A DNA stretch of 64,000 nucleotides, taken from contig SJOL01007384.1 in the NCBI GenBank assembly GCA_004794785.1, positions 1,037,658-1,101,657 on the forward strand, read 5' to 3'. The position numbers were made by a program, and so were the translations under genes. The notes below the pieces were generated by a model. It ran no database searches and had not been told where the DNA came from. It was given only the letters and a program-made list of their open reading frames with translations. Of the stretch, positions 1-10,263 are shown one piece after another; within the stretch, counting starts at the first letter, position 1; each line of letters starts with the position of its first letter. The DNA comes from Opisthorchis felineus (Eukaryota; Platyhelminthes; Trematoda; Opisthorchiida; Opisthorchiidae).

Positions 1-137
1 TTGCTGCGTGAATGGCAACCTGGTAAGTATACGACTAGGTTTGCCCCTCATGAGTTTGAGGGCTATATCACTCTACAAGAAGGAAGCCACAGTTACTTAA
101 ATCCAACATTTTCATTCCTATCAAACGGCAGACTTAC
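1..137 (-). other. Intron after the TM3/TM4 exon of the receptor gene
   Basis: The sequence starts inside the gene. A strong GTAAGT donor (minus strand, 137-132) opens this intron. The exons for TM4 end to TM7 and the cytoplasmic tail must lie to the left of base 1. Nothing else is visible here. Confidence 0.7.
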
Positions 138-294
138 CCCATCCCGTTATGATGTACCCCACAATGGATGAAACGGTTGAATGAAAGATGTGAATCAGGA
201 CCGTGTTGTGCAGGTACAATGCTTCGACAAAGACCCATGAGTGTGTGGCGGTGACCGTCAGCGTAGTCAGTGTGGTCAGTAACCGACAAAACCA
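138..294 (-). CDS. Class B (secretin-family) GPCR, exon for TM3, second intracellular loop and start of TM4
   Basis: This 157 bp exon encodes part of a seven-transmembrane peptide-hormone receptor. It begins with Trp-Phe-Cys, where the Cys fits the conserved disulfide cysteine at the top of TM3. It then runs through a hydrophobic helix into VEALYLH, which matches the family's VEGLYLH motif at the end of TM3, and ends in YIITGWG, the GWG hallmark of TM4. The acceptor is a pyrimidine-rich tract ending in CAG (297-295, minus), in phase 0, and the donor GTAAGT follows after one base of the next codon. Phase 0 at the start fits the phase 0 end of the TM2 exon at 3203. The usual Gly of EGLYLH is Ala here. 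The exon lies in the plasma membrane part of the receptor, which in this family signals through G proteins. The family is clear; the ligand is not. Confidence 0.9.
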
Positions 295-3202
295 CTGCCA
301 TTGGGTGGGGGAGGAGGGCAGAAACATGAGTTTATCCCAATACAATGTTCTGTCAGTTACACTAAGGAAAGAGACGAACATACGCTAGCTGAATAGATAT
401 CTATGACGTTGCTTCACGCAACAAACTTTCATTAAAAATACACCGGAACATAGTGATATCCGCAATTAAAGAGCACGTGTTTTTTCCTACCTCACCGCTT
501 TCAGTTATACAATTTCAGGTCCAAATAATATATTTGGCAAAACGATCCCTTGAAATACACTGCGTGAACTCATACAGGTACATCTAATTTAACCGGAGAA
601 AAAGTCATGCTAAAGCTCTCAAAGACTATTTCTTTTGAGCTGGGGTCGTGTTTGGAGACCTCAAAATAAGCCATGGAAAAATTCATCGATCTCAATTTGT
701 CTCAAACGTTGGATGATAATTTTCATCGAAGTGACACTGTCAACTGATTAGTCGTGTATCATTTTCAGATGGCCAGTGTTTCGATCAGTAAATCGGCATT
801 CAAATGGCGATTTATCCCAGGATACCCACAAATCGATGTTTGAATAAGGATAATCTTGATGGTTATTTGACATCTAAGCCTGGCTGGTACACCCCAAGAG
901 GATCGAAAGCGATATTGGGTTGCGAAAGTTTCTCATTACTTTCTTGCGTTTGATGACTAGGTAATGCTGTTTCAAAGGAAAATCATCTCGCATATTCCCT
1001 GTGGATTTCGGAAATATTCGAGCTGAAAATAGAAAACAACCCTCGGCGAATAAGACGGTAAATTTTTCTATACTTCTGGTGTTAACTGCCATCATTTGAG
1101 AAGAACGAGGTTTGCCGACTGTCGTTCCAAGGTCAGAAAACGCATTTAGTGCTGTGGCCAACCAAGATGCACGATAAGAAATCGATCAAAAACCCATTCA
1201 GGCGTGCAAACCTGTAGCTGAACAACCAATCTGTGCTTTTCGGCGAGTGGACGTCAACTAACTGGTACGATACGAACTCTGTGTCTTGAAATTCATAGAA
1301 TAGGAGCCGTATTTTTAGGTGCTCAGTATGAGCTGACAAGTTTCAAATGACACCCAGCAGTCTGGCAGTGATGCATGGTCAGAAATAAAACAGATGCCGA
1401 CTGAATAAGCATACACATAACAATGGCTTATCGACCAGAATGAATCTTTCCGGATAATGTGACCACAATTTTAGGAAGGCTCATATTTATTACATTTCTA
1501 ACTACCGAACACTTTCAGAATGTTTACCTGCTTGATGAATGGAAGGTAACTGGACCACTGTTTGCTCGCTGGTTTAAGTAGGACCCTGTTCAACAAATCT
1601 TAGAAGTGTAGGGATACAGCAGGGTTTTTTGGTAACAACCATGTAATAACGCCATAGGCTATGGCCTAATCGGTGCTCTTTTTTGCTCGCTTTCCTGCAT
1701 AAACCGTCTAGGTACTTTGTTCTTTCGTGCCCAATCTGATGTCTCCGTTGGCACTAGAGGTTTAGGCGACTAACAGTCATCTTGGAAACTTTAACTGTAT
1801 CATGCGCTTACCTGTGAGATACGCCATTACTAGGCTAGTTCCCTGGCCGTTGCGGCTTACCCATGATGAAGCACGTATGATTGAAACTACGATAAGTACC
1901 TACTTCTCTCCTACCACTGACTATTTGATAAATCCCACTAAATAACAGGATTTCTCAAAACCAAGGTGCTTGTTGAATGATCAGAACGACACCTCTGAAA
2001 GTGGATTCAAACCGCCAAGGACCAGTTTAAAAGAGGAGTCCTCTACCGACTGATATGCTGAGGGCGCTTATCTCTCACACACCTCGTCCCAGATTAACAA
2101 CTGATATTTCCACACCATCAATAAGTAAACCTCTTACGCAAATTCCGAAATGATCTGGACGTTGATATCATCCAGATATCCCTAGGGCATTGGTGTAATT
2201 TTTAAGAAGGCTTTCAGTGTGAAAATTAATACACGTAGCATGAAGAAAAATGCGCACTCTGTGACGGAGTTGAACCACCAAAGTCTAGCTCGCTAGACGA
2301 GTGCCCTACCAAGCGAGCCACTGGGGATACTCACCCTTCGACAGCCTTATGGACCTGGATTTCACATTTGATTCGCCAAACCCCTGTCTAATGGAATAAC
2401 GGTAGACAAAATCAGAGCTAATGGTGACCCACTTGTGTGATTTTCATAACAGTTCAGACGGTGCCCAACCTATGGAAAACCGTCATCTCAAGAGGATTTT
2501 ATGGCTGAAAAGCTAAACGACTAAACACGAAGTAACCGTCTAAAAGCGCTTTTCTGCGCTGGAGCAAATTTCTTCCCAGGTGGCTAGGGTCAGCAAGCGA
2601 ATGAGATCGTGGACTATCACTGTAACGATCCAGGCTCGACAGCTATCCTACAACACTGAACAAATGTTGTTTCAGAAACAAAGGAATCAAAAGAAGCTTT
2701 ACAAGCAAGCTGTGAACAGCCCATGTGCATCGAGAGCATTGTAGAAGAGAAATCATGGACAATATACTCAAAAGTTGGTGGCTTCGTTGATCAAGTTGCG
2801 GTTGGCCTGATAAGTTTTGCGCACTGACAGTGTCCTCGTATGGTGATAGAACGCTTTCGAGTTAATTGGCAAGCTCACCGAACAACTCCACTACAAACCG
2901 ACTAACAGCCAAAATAGTAATTCAGTCGAACACCGTAAACCCGCGGAAATAATCTTCCAATAGTTGCTTTTAGCAAGTCCGCGGGTCTCAAAAGCACTCT
3001 CTGCAAGTAGTACGTCAAAAAGGGTAATATGCTTTTGGGTTTAGGGTTGCACATGCATGCAATTCTATCAAGTATCTAGGAACCGAAAGTGGATCAAATG
3101 AAACAGAAAAGAGGACAGACAAACTTGTAAGTATCTGGCTAACATTCATTTGCTGGACCAGTTCGCTCTTATTTCATCTGTGTGTCACGCAAACCAACTC
3201 AC
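295..3202 (-). other. Receptor intron between TM2 and TM3 exons
   Basis: About 2.9 kb of AT-rich sequence between two receptor exons. Apart from the tRNA-like element at 2261-2326 I see no gene in it; the open frames near 874-1339 have neither family resemblance nor good splice borders. Confidence 0.6.
2261..2326 (-). repeat. tRNA-like element (SINE head or tRNA pseudogene)
   Basis: Read on the minus strand it has an A-box-like block TGGCTCGCTTGGTAGGGC and a perfect B-box GGTTCAACTCC, the internal RNA polymerase III promoter. The D-arm (GCTC/GGGC) and T-arm (GGTGG/CCGTC) can pair. The acceptor stem does not pair, and the anticodon region is instead a 6 bp hairpin (palindrome GTCTAGCTCGCTAGAC on the plus strand, 2283-2298). 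It is therefore not a normal tRNA gene. A tRNA-derived SINE or a decayed tRNA copy is most likely. Confidence 0.5.
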
Positions 3203-3308
3203 CTGGATGTTTGTGTCAAGTGTTTTCTGCATGAAATGTACAAGGCATCGAAGAAGAATGGCAGAGAACAAATTGACGTGGATGGTATTTCGTGTGCAGC
3301 GAAGTCTC
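3203..3308 (-). CDS. Class B GPCR, exon for first intracellular loop and TM2
   Basis: This 106 bp exon starts after a TTTCGTTTTAG acceptor and ends at a GTGAGT donor. Its first base completes an Arg codon begun in the TM1 exon, and the following RLRCTRNTIHVNLFSAILLR is very close to the class B consensus for intracellular loop 1 and TM2, with the conserved His in IHxNLF. After TM2 come about 15 residues (LVHFMQKTLDTNIQ) before the TM3 exon, so the first extracellular loop is short. Both phases agree with the neighbouring exons. This exon is too short to appear as a long open frame and was found by searching for the His-x-x-Asn-Leu-Phe signature. Confidence 0.92.
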
Positions 3309-5140
3309 CTAAAACGAAATGATTTTTAGTTCATTTAATGGATCCGAAATCCAGAAATTATTTGCTTAGAGCAGTCTATGAAATGAGAGTTGTTAGAAAA
3401 TTTGGCTGTTTTAGAACAGTCAAGTGTAAATCTTAACTTTATCAAAATTCTTATTCGGAATCTACGACAACTGAACTTGAAGGCATTAATTATTCCTGTG
3501 GAGCAATACATTACGCTTCTCGTCTTCGTAGATGTAACACAAAGTCCCGTTCGTTAGCAGTTTTTACTGTTCACCGCAGTGCCCCGTTGTTGCTCTTTAC
3601 CATTGATTGTTTGCATCCACTTAGGGGCACTTTTGTCACTAGTAAATGCCCAAAAGATGCAAGCGAGAGTGACAGTCAAGAACTTTAGAACTAATAAGAA
3701 TGCCTTTACCAAAACATAAACCGCACAGTTATTTTCATATTGTGTAGACCAATAATAAACCTGAAGTCACTCTGGAGAACCTCTTAAATTTAAAATTATC
3801 ACCTTTGTTAACGAACATTTCGCTAAAGTGAAGCGTTGGCTAGTCATAATATCTTAATGAGACCAACCAAACTGACAGAGACATTGCGACGGACGATCTA
3901 GACTAGTTAGCGCTCCAGCGTTTCATACAAAAGGTACGATTCCAAATTGCCAACTAACTCTACGGTGATGTTAACAGAGTCACAAAGAGCTGTCTATTAG
4001 GATGCCCACCTGCCGCTTTGTTCTTTATAAAGGTAGAATTACATGTATTCAGACTGCCATCACACACTACTGTGACTACACGCAGCCACCGGATTCCAAT
4101 TGAGCGGCACTCAAAGATAGTTCAGAGTCGAAATTTCACCATTGCCTCGTCAATAGCCGTTTGACTGTTTAGTCCACCTCCGTGTACTCAAAGCAAACAA
4201 GTCCAGGCACCACAATTAACCCGGCCGTCCTCTTCTTCTGCAAAAGGAAATTCACACCTTGCCCCAGTAACACAACAATTACTTCCCGACCAATACTGCA
4301 GGCAATGAGTTCGGTCATCTTTACTGGATAGTTGTCTGGTTATAGCAACAGGTTTTAGCGCTGTATTTCGTTCCATCTTTTTTGAGCAAACCAACCATTC
4401 TGCATTACAACCGGCTGCAGGAGTATCACCGAGACCAAGCTGAAAACACAACAGCTGAAGAACAACAGTTTACACAGTACTTCAGACCAGTAAGAAAAGG
4501 AACAGAATCAAAAAAAGCCGTGACTTGTAACCATGGTCCGACAGGACACAAATTCGGTGACTGTATCAATAGACTAGATTCAGTCTGCTCCTGTTAAACG
4601 ACAGCAACCAAACTGTTGAAACTCCACCGAATCAAAACTGCCTCAACAACGCCCCCCTCACATTTTGGTGGTAGGGTAATGAAATCAAGATTATCATATC
4701 GAGTAAGACGACTGTCCCACTTGTGAATAAAAGTTTGTCATGGTACTGTGTTTTGGGGTCCTATGGCTTGGGCTTATAATCCGTTTGTATGAACACATAA
4801 TGTGGGTTGATAAAGGTGGCTTCAAAATTGTGAATAAATTTCACCCCGTGTTATCTCCTCTTTAGGGTTATTCACGGGTGCAGGATAACAGATTTTATTT
4901 TACAGTACCTTCAGGGGTTGAGCTTGCTGAGTGGTAGCATTTTTAGTGTTTAAGTTGGCAAAAATTTCTTTCCATATTATAAACAGTGGGAGGAATTTCT
5001 GCGGCTTTCAGATAGGATAATAGTCTGAATTGTTGAACCAGGTCTTGAACAGGCTGAAATCCATGCATGCGTTCGTTTGCGCCCCCATAACTCATGTCAT
5101 TCAGATTTATCATGTATCCCCAGGACCATGGGGTCTCCGG

Positions 5141-5218
5141 CGATATATCGAAATGTTGGTAGCTCGAATGCGTTAACTGGTTGTAGATCAGATGTCTTTT
5201 GTTCTGTTCCCCGAGCTT
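5141..5218 (-). repeat. Dispersed repeat family K, left inverted copy
   Basis: On the minus strand this reads AAGCTCGGGGAACAG, then GATCTACAACCAGTT and AACATTTCGATATAT. It matches the minus-strand copy at 18061-18190 over its whole length. The part 5181-5218 is the reverse complement (about 33 of 38 bases by eye) of 5297-5334, so copies lie head to head here. The family is unnamed; it is probably a fragment of a larger transposable element. Confidence 0.65.
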
Positions 5219-5263
5219 GGAACCGGGCAACCCAATCCAACCGATCAACGATGATGCCCTCTT

Positions 5264-5338
5264 GACTGATGACGAAACGTGTGCAAGCGAAATGTCAAGC
5301 TCGGTGAACAGATCAACAGATACCTGATCTACAACCAA
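5264..5338 (+). repeat. Dispersed repeat family K, right copy
   Basis: It begins GACTGATGACGAAACGTG and continues through AAGCTCGGTGAACAG to GATCTACAACCAACC. The same order of blocks is found at 24205-24280 (plus) and 18061-18190 (minus). Together with the left copy it can form a hairpin with a loop of about 78 bases. Confidence 0.65.
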
Positions 5339-7327
5339 CCGTGGAGTTTCGTTAGCACTATTTATAGGCGAGCGGTTTCCTGGAATGTTTCGTCGAATGA
5401 ACTCGTAAGCCTTCCGATGATGTGGACGGTCTTATCAAGGATATTGGATACTTCTTGGAACTATGAAAAATAGCAACTGCTGTGGACACTTCTCGGGATT
5501 TACCGCTCTTCCGAGGGTTCGTCGGTTAAAGGGAATAACTTCAACTAGCCAACGCACATATACGCGGTCAAAAAATTCATTACAAATGAAATGTTGAAAG
5601 TACATTAACGACGCTTAGTGGACTGTTGGCGGAATCCAGTTTATATTGTAGGCGTGCTAAAGTTTATCCCTTTATCTACTGTCTGTATAAAAGCAGCAAG
5701 GGAACAAAGACAACCATACAACCTACGTTGGGCGTGGTAGAACATTAACGTGGGTTTTGGAAGATGCTTAGGTTTCCGTATGCAGCCGTTTTCTAACTGG
5801 TTACATCCAACTAGATGGGCCACGAACAGTACGGTTGGATTGGTGGGGTGAATACCAACCAGAAAGATAGACTAGGCATCGCTGACGCTTATTCAGGAAT
5901 CAAGAAAAGCAAACACTACTTGACGCTACAATTACGAATGCCAGGTTCAGTTGCACTGGTTACCTCCCATACTCACTCCTGGTGACAGCTTAGTTATACT
6001 GATCCAGATGTAAAATGATCACTTGGTGATGGAAGAGATAACCCTCTCTATCAAAGGCAAAATATCTATAATCCACTTCAGTCAGCGAAGCTTTCCGTTA
6101 AAGACGATCGGCAAAAGAATTGCAGCTACGGCTACAGCGTTACAGTTACATCTGAAATTGATCTTAAAAAATGCCACAGGAGTTTGACTGACCAATGTCG
6201 CAGCCTCGAGGTGTGAATCGCCGCCGCGGACCACCCATGGCTTTTATAATACTGCCTGAAGCTAGTAAGGATTAACCAACGAAATGTAAAATCGTAACTT
6301 AGGCTTTCATTCGTTTTGGACGGGGTCTAAAAAGTGCACATAGATATGGACTTTTCAAAGTGTTTTTAGGACAATTTACTGTGACGAAATCTAAGCTTAC
6401 ACTTTAAAGCGGAAAACTTAAATTTTCAGATAGTGAAAGGGAAATACAAAGGCGCCTTTCCGGCACTGAGTGATGGCCTACAAAAGCGCCCTAACCGAGG
6501 GGCTGTAGCCTTCAATCTCCAACCCTGTGGCCACGCTTACTAAAACAGTCTCCTAAAATCGCATTCAGGTTTCCAACATTTCTTTTGCATGTTGGCGCTA
6601 ATTTCAAACGAAACTTCTGTATGTTCATGTATCCTGCAGCCTTACTGCGGCAATACTACAACATTCTGCCATGATAAATCACTTCAGCTCCTGGATATTC
6701 GTCGTATCCAAGGCTACCCCCTCCTTTGGATAGTTTCCAGGGTAAAACTTCAGGGAACACGGTCAGATCAGGAGGACGTGATAAAATTTTGTATGTCAAT
6801 CCCAGCTAATCTATCGTCCTGTTAGTCATTCTTTCAGGTGATTACATAGGCATCAGCTACCGCAAGCCGGTGCGCCACCATTCTGGAACCAGACTGAGTG
6901 TCGTTTTAAAATGCATTTCACTTAAGACTTACAACAATGTACCACTGCATGGAACAGATGTATGGGCTCCGTTTGTGCAAATTTAACCGTTCATTTCGGA
7001 AAACTCGGTCCCATTAACCGACTTCCAAAAACAGTACGCTGTTCCACTAACTTCCGATTAAGTTCCACCGGTCCCTGCTGGGCCCAAATGTACTCAGCCC
7101 CACGAAATAAAAGCTAGCCTTACTTGTGAGTAGAATACCAGACTTCGCCCTTATTTTCCCAGGAACAGACATGTGAAAGCATGTGCTCTGTAATCCAAGA
7201 TTTTATCGTCCTTTAACGTTATTCACTTGCAGTCGCGGTTTGGAAGCTGATAGATTAGATGAGCAGTGCTAGTACGAATGTCTCTCAAAAATCTGTCCAT
7301 ACCCGTGTGTTTCAAAGTGTGACTTAC

Positions 7328-7422
7328 CTAAAACGTACCATAATTGTGATAGCGAAAACCAACGACAGTGTTGAGATGGCGTATCCCGCCGTTCCTATGT
7401 GAATGAGTATCTTCACGTGCCC
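7328..7422 (-). CDS. Class B GPCR, exon for TM1
   Basis: This 95 bp exon follows a TTTATTTTGTAAACCTTTGCAG acceptor (phase 0) and ends TTT-AG at a perfect GTAAGT donor. It encodes GHVKILIHIGTAGYAIS and a hydrophobic run ending MVRF, matching class B TM1 with its GYxxS motif and the Phe-Arg that leads into loop 1. The split Arg codon is completed by the TM2 exon. The phase 0 start agrees with the phase 0 end of the hormone-receptor-domain exon at 10061, so the two may be joined directly. Confidence 0.9.
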
Positions 7423-8607
7423 CTGCAAAGGTTTACAAAATAAAGAAGGATTATAGCCTAGGGGAAATCTCTTGTATTTTACTCCTAATTCAGGCGGCAT
7501 TTTGAATTCGTGTTCCATTATTGTAGATTTGGGCTGTAGATTCCAATTTTACGTAAAACAAGTGCCAATGACAGCATTTGTCAAAAGATTGGACCAATTC
7601 TAACGTAGAAAATAAATCGAAGGAAGGTTGACTTGTCGGTTTTTCTCACTCGGGAATTACTACGACTGGAAGGGATAACATACTACAGCAAAGTATCCGA
7701 CATCAACCAAAAAGGTACACTAGAACCAACGTGGTACCAGCATAGACCAAATTCACAGCAGTTATCTTCAAAATCCTGCCCAACCAGGATGAGTTGATTT
7801 CAAGCCTAGTACGCCCCGATGATGGAACATTATGGAACCCGGAAATACGAAAATCCCATACAATGAGCTCTCTAATAAGAATTTTCCTACAGCGACAATA
7901 GCCTAGGAGGAACGCAGAAACATAGGCTCCTTTGCCATCATTATTTTGATCTGGGCAACATCATCGGTCGGTGGTTGACAAATATTGACCGACGTAGCCG
8001 AAAATTTGAATTCGTTTGCTTTGCGTGGTTGACAAAAAATTAATGCAAAAACCGGCTACGAATGTGTCGATTTCCACTAATTTCTCTCAAAATTTCGCAA
8101 TCCATGGTTTTCTACACAGTAACTTATGTCCCACAAAACCTGAGCCCTAGTGCTAAATGGTAGATGTGATGCTCATCATTCAAACAGGCTGGTTTTAAAA
8201 GCATCCTTAATAGGTTCATTTGAATCTGTGTACAATAGTAAACAAAGCTCATCATCCTGCATCTGCCGTTGTTCCAGAGATGGGACGAAAGCCGGTTGGC
8301 GCAGTATGCATCATGCATCCTCTGATTGGCTGACATTTTTTTATCCGACTCGGATACAGTCACCCTGTCAGCTTCGAAGCATGTGAGGGACATCTGTTGA
8401 GACAAAAACTTGGCCCAGACAACCTAGACTCGTTTGGAAACTAATTTGGCTTTAACGGGAGGCTCACCTGAATCCCAGCCAGATCTCTCGTTTTCTTATA
8501 CATGTCACCTAAATGTGCTGCACGTGGGCGACTTCATGTTATATCTGGCATGATATTCGAGATATCACAGTAAATTCTATTGACAATTCAGAAGTTTGGT
8601 AAAAAAT

Positions 8608-8820
8608 TCATAATCTACGACCACCTTCGCCCCTCGTAAGACTCATCAGGTAGAAGCAGTCCCTGAATTTTATCATCTTCATGTGCTGCTTGAACACCAC
8701 GTGGTGTACTTTAATGGAGAATTTTCTTCCGAACTTGTCCCAGTCCTTCGGACACGCCGACGCAAGCGGTGGATTTTGGTAAAACGTCGATAGATGATCC
8801 ATTTTAAACGAACTGCGCAA
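8608..8820 (-). other. Unassigned open frame inside receptor intron
   Basis: About 70 codons are open after a possible acceptor (CCAAATGCTGTAG). The translation contains KDWDKFGRKFSIKVHHVVF, which looks protein-like but matches no family that I know. It sits between receptor exons whose phases already agree with each other, so it is not needed by the receptor. It could be an old transposon fragment, since repeat R begins only about 20 bp away, or chance. Confidence 0.2.
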
Positions 8821-8841
8821 CTACAGCATTTGGCCAAAATA

Positions 8842-8912
8842 AACTGATTTCAGCACATTCAGTCAATGAATATCATAAACTGGAGATTCAGCTGAGATTC
8901 GGCTATCCGCAG
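8842..8912 (+). repeat. Dispersed repeat family R, copy 1
   Basis: The core AGCACATTCAGTCAATGAAT, ATCATAAAC and GATTCAGCTGAGATTC recurs at 27352-27420 and in a more diverged form at 39170-39243, always in plus orientation. The family is unnamed and no coding is visible in it. Confidence 0.6.
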
Positions 8913-10060
8913 CTAAAGCAAAATTCGTTTGCAAATGATTGTATGAGGCGAAATACGTCCAATTTAATTTCAAGTGAAACATAAGATCGACTAAAGCTCG
9001 GGAACTGCGCCTATCTAGTGAGCCTCACGAACGCCAAACGGGTCATTTACTGTCAAACAGTTTTCACCAAGCCTACGTGTAGTGTCTCATCAACCAGATT
9101 TAATGCGATCTTCCGAATACTGTGCAACGTGAAATGTGAGATTCCGCTGGGGTTCAGCTGAGTTTCCAGATAAAATCAGACCAGTTTACAAATAAGTGCT
9201 TTTGGTGAATAATAATAACTGTTCGTATTATCTTAAGTCAATGCTACCTCCTAATATTCTTAGTTTGTGGAAACATGGAACCTGTTTGTTTACAATTTTC
9301 CAGAAGACAAGGAAAATTTTTCAAGCTAGCTCAACTAATTGAGCAATATGGTTCACTCATCACAGTTCGTCTTTCAAGAGCGGTCAATTTAGTCAAATAG
9401 CGAAACTTCACTATTGGAAAAAAGTTTATAAGAACACGCGCAAAAAAAAAAACAAGCAAATAGTTGCTGGAAGACTCGGCTCGTACGAGAAAATGCCAAC
9501 ATCCCGTAGACAACCTAGTATCTCTGCAAGTTTAAGAGATTAAAATCGAAAATACATCCAAAACGCGACCAGAAGAAGGGCCTTAAATAGCTTTTAGTTC
9601 AGCCTTGACCATCTGTGGAGGAGCCAGGTACCATTTTCAGTCGAGGCCGTGGCTTTCTCAGTAGATGGGAAGTCACTGTACACTATGAGAGTCTAGTAGC
9701 GGCTGCTTACAATTTGCATTATTCTTGGCGCATATTTGTTTTATTCCCTATTACAAAAGAAGAGCGAGTGTGAAAGTGGGTGAAGTTTGCAAATTACTGT
9801 AGAAACATGGAGTGCAAATACTACATACTGGAACATTTTCCACTTAACCGATCCCCAAACCAGTTGCATACGGTTCTCAGGACAAGTTAAAATGTCTATG
9901 TATTTAACACCTTAACGCCTTCTTAAACTCGCACTAAATGTTAGGTGAATGAGTGCGTTTATAAATGTTTGTATGTCTGTTTGGTTCACACAACAGCGAT
10001 CAGTTTAAACATGATAGCAAAAAATTTTGGCGTTTCTGTGAGAAATAAAACTGAACTCAC

Positions 10061-10263
10061 TGAGCTTGATTCAACCACCGCCAAACAATCCCGAAACTCG
10101 ACGTCACTAAATTGCCAATGACCGGCACTACCGTTAGTCTCCTCATCAACATTATGGCTCCAAAAGCACCGTCTCGAAACTTGTCCGTGTTTGCGAACAC
10201 CAGGCACGTAGTGCGGACAGGGCATTGTCACAGTGTGGTTGCCAGGTGTGGTTGGCCAGCAGA
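10061..10263 (-). CDS. Class B GPCR, exon for the extracellular hormone-receptor domain
   Basis: This 203 bp exon follows the acceptor TTTGCTTCGGCAG and ends at a GTGAGT donor. Two bases complete a Val codon, then CWPTTPGNHTVTMPCPHYVPG gives the CWPxTPxG and CPxY signature of the hormone-receptor domain (HormR), the ligand-binding domain of secretin-type receptors. It continues with a conserved Arg-Cys (SRRCFW), a Gly-x-Trp (AGHW) and a final Cys (FRDC). Between these lies an unusual hydrophilic stretch (SHNVDEETNGS) that lengthens the loop before the Trp. The exon ends about 8 residues after the last Cys and joins TM1 in phase 0, so no GAIN domain is present between HormR and TM1. This argues for a peptide-hormone receptor rather than an adhesion GPCR. 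The exon with the first HormR Cys was not found. Confidence 0.88.

Larger units (their letters stand above)
3309..7327 (-). other. Receptor intron between TM1 and TM2 exons
   Basis: A 4 kb intron. It carries the inverted repeat at 5141-5338. A 69 bp plus-strand block at 4421-4489 has an acceptor (CTGCAG) and a GTAAGA donor but no resemblance to anything, so I do not call it an exon. Open frames at 4188-4451, 5641-5823 and 6589-6825 look non-coding. Confidence 0.55.
7423..10060 (-). other. Receptor intron between hormone-receptor-domain and TM1 exons
   Basis: A 2.6 kb intron holding repeat family R (8842-8912) and an unassigned minus-strand open frame (8608-8820). The block 8134-8386 is open in both strands but I cannot assign it. 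An A-rich run lies near 9443-9455. Confidence 0.55.

Noticed and set aside
4188..4451. Cys-rich minus-strand frame resembling an extracellular receptor loop (AEEEDGRVNCGAW)
   Set aside because: It lies between the TM1 and TM2 exons, which already join in phase, so a second extracellular loop there would be in the wrong order.
5264..5285. CTGATGACGAAAC, which looks like a hammerhead core without stem II
   Set aside because: The other copies of the same repeat read CTGGTGACGAAAC or TTGGTGACGAAAC, so the match is a chance variant of repeat K and not a conserved ribozyme.
4943..5338. 131-codon minus-strand frame
   Set aside because: Its most protein-like part is repeat K, present elsewhere in other frames and orientation; not a gene.
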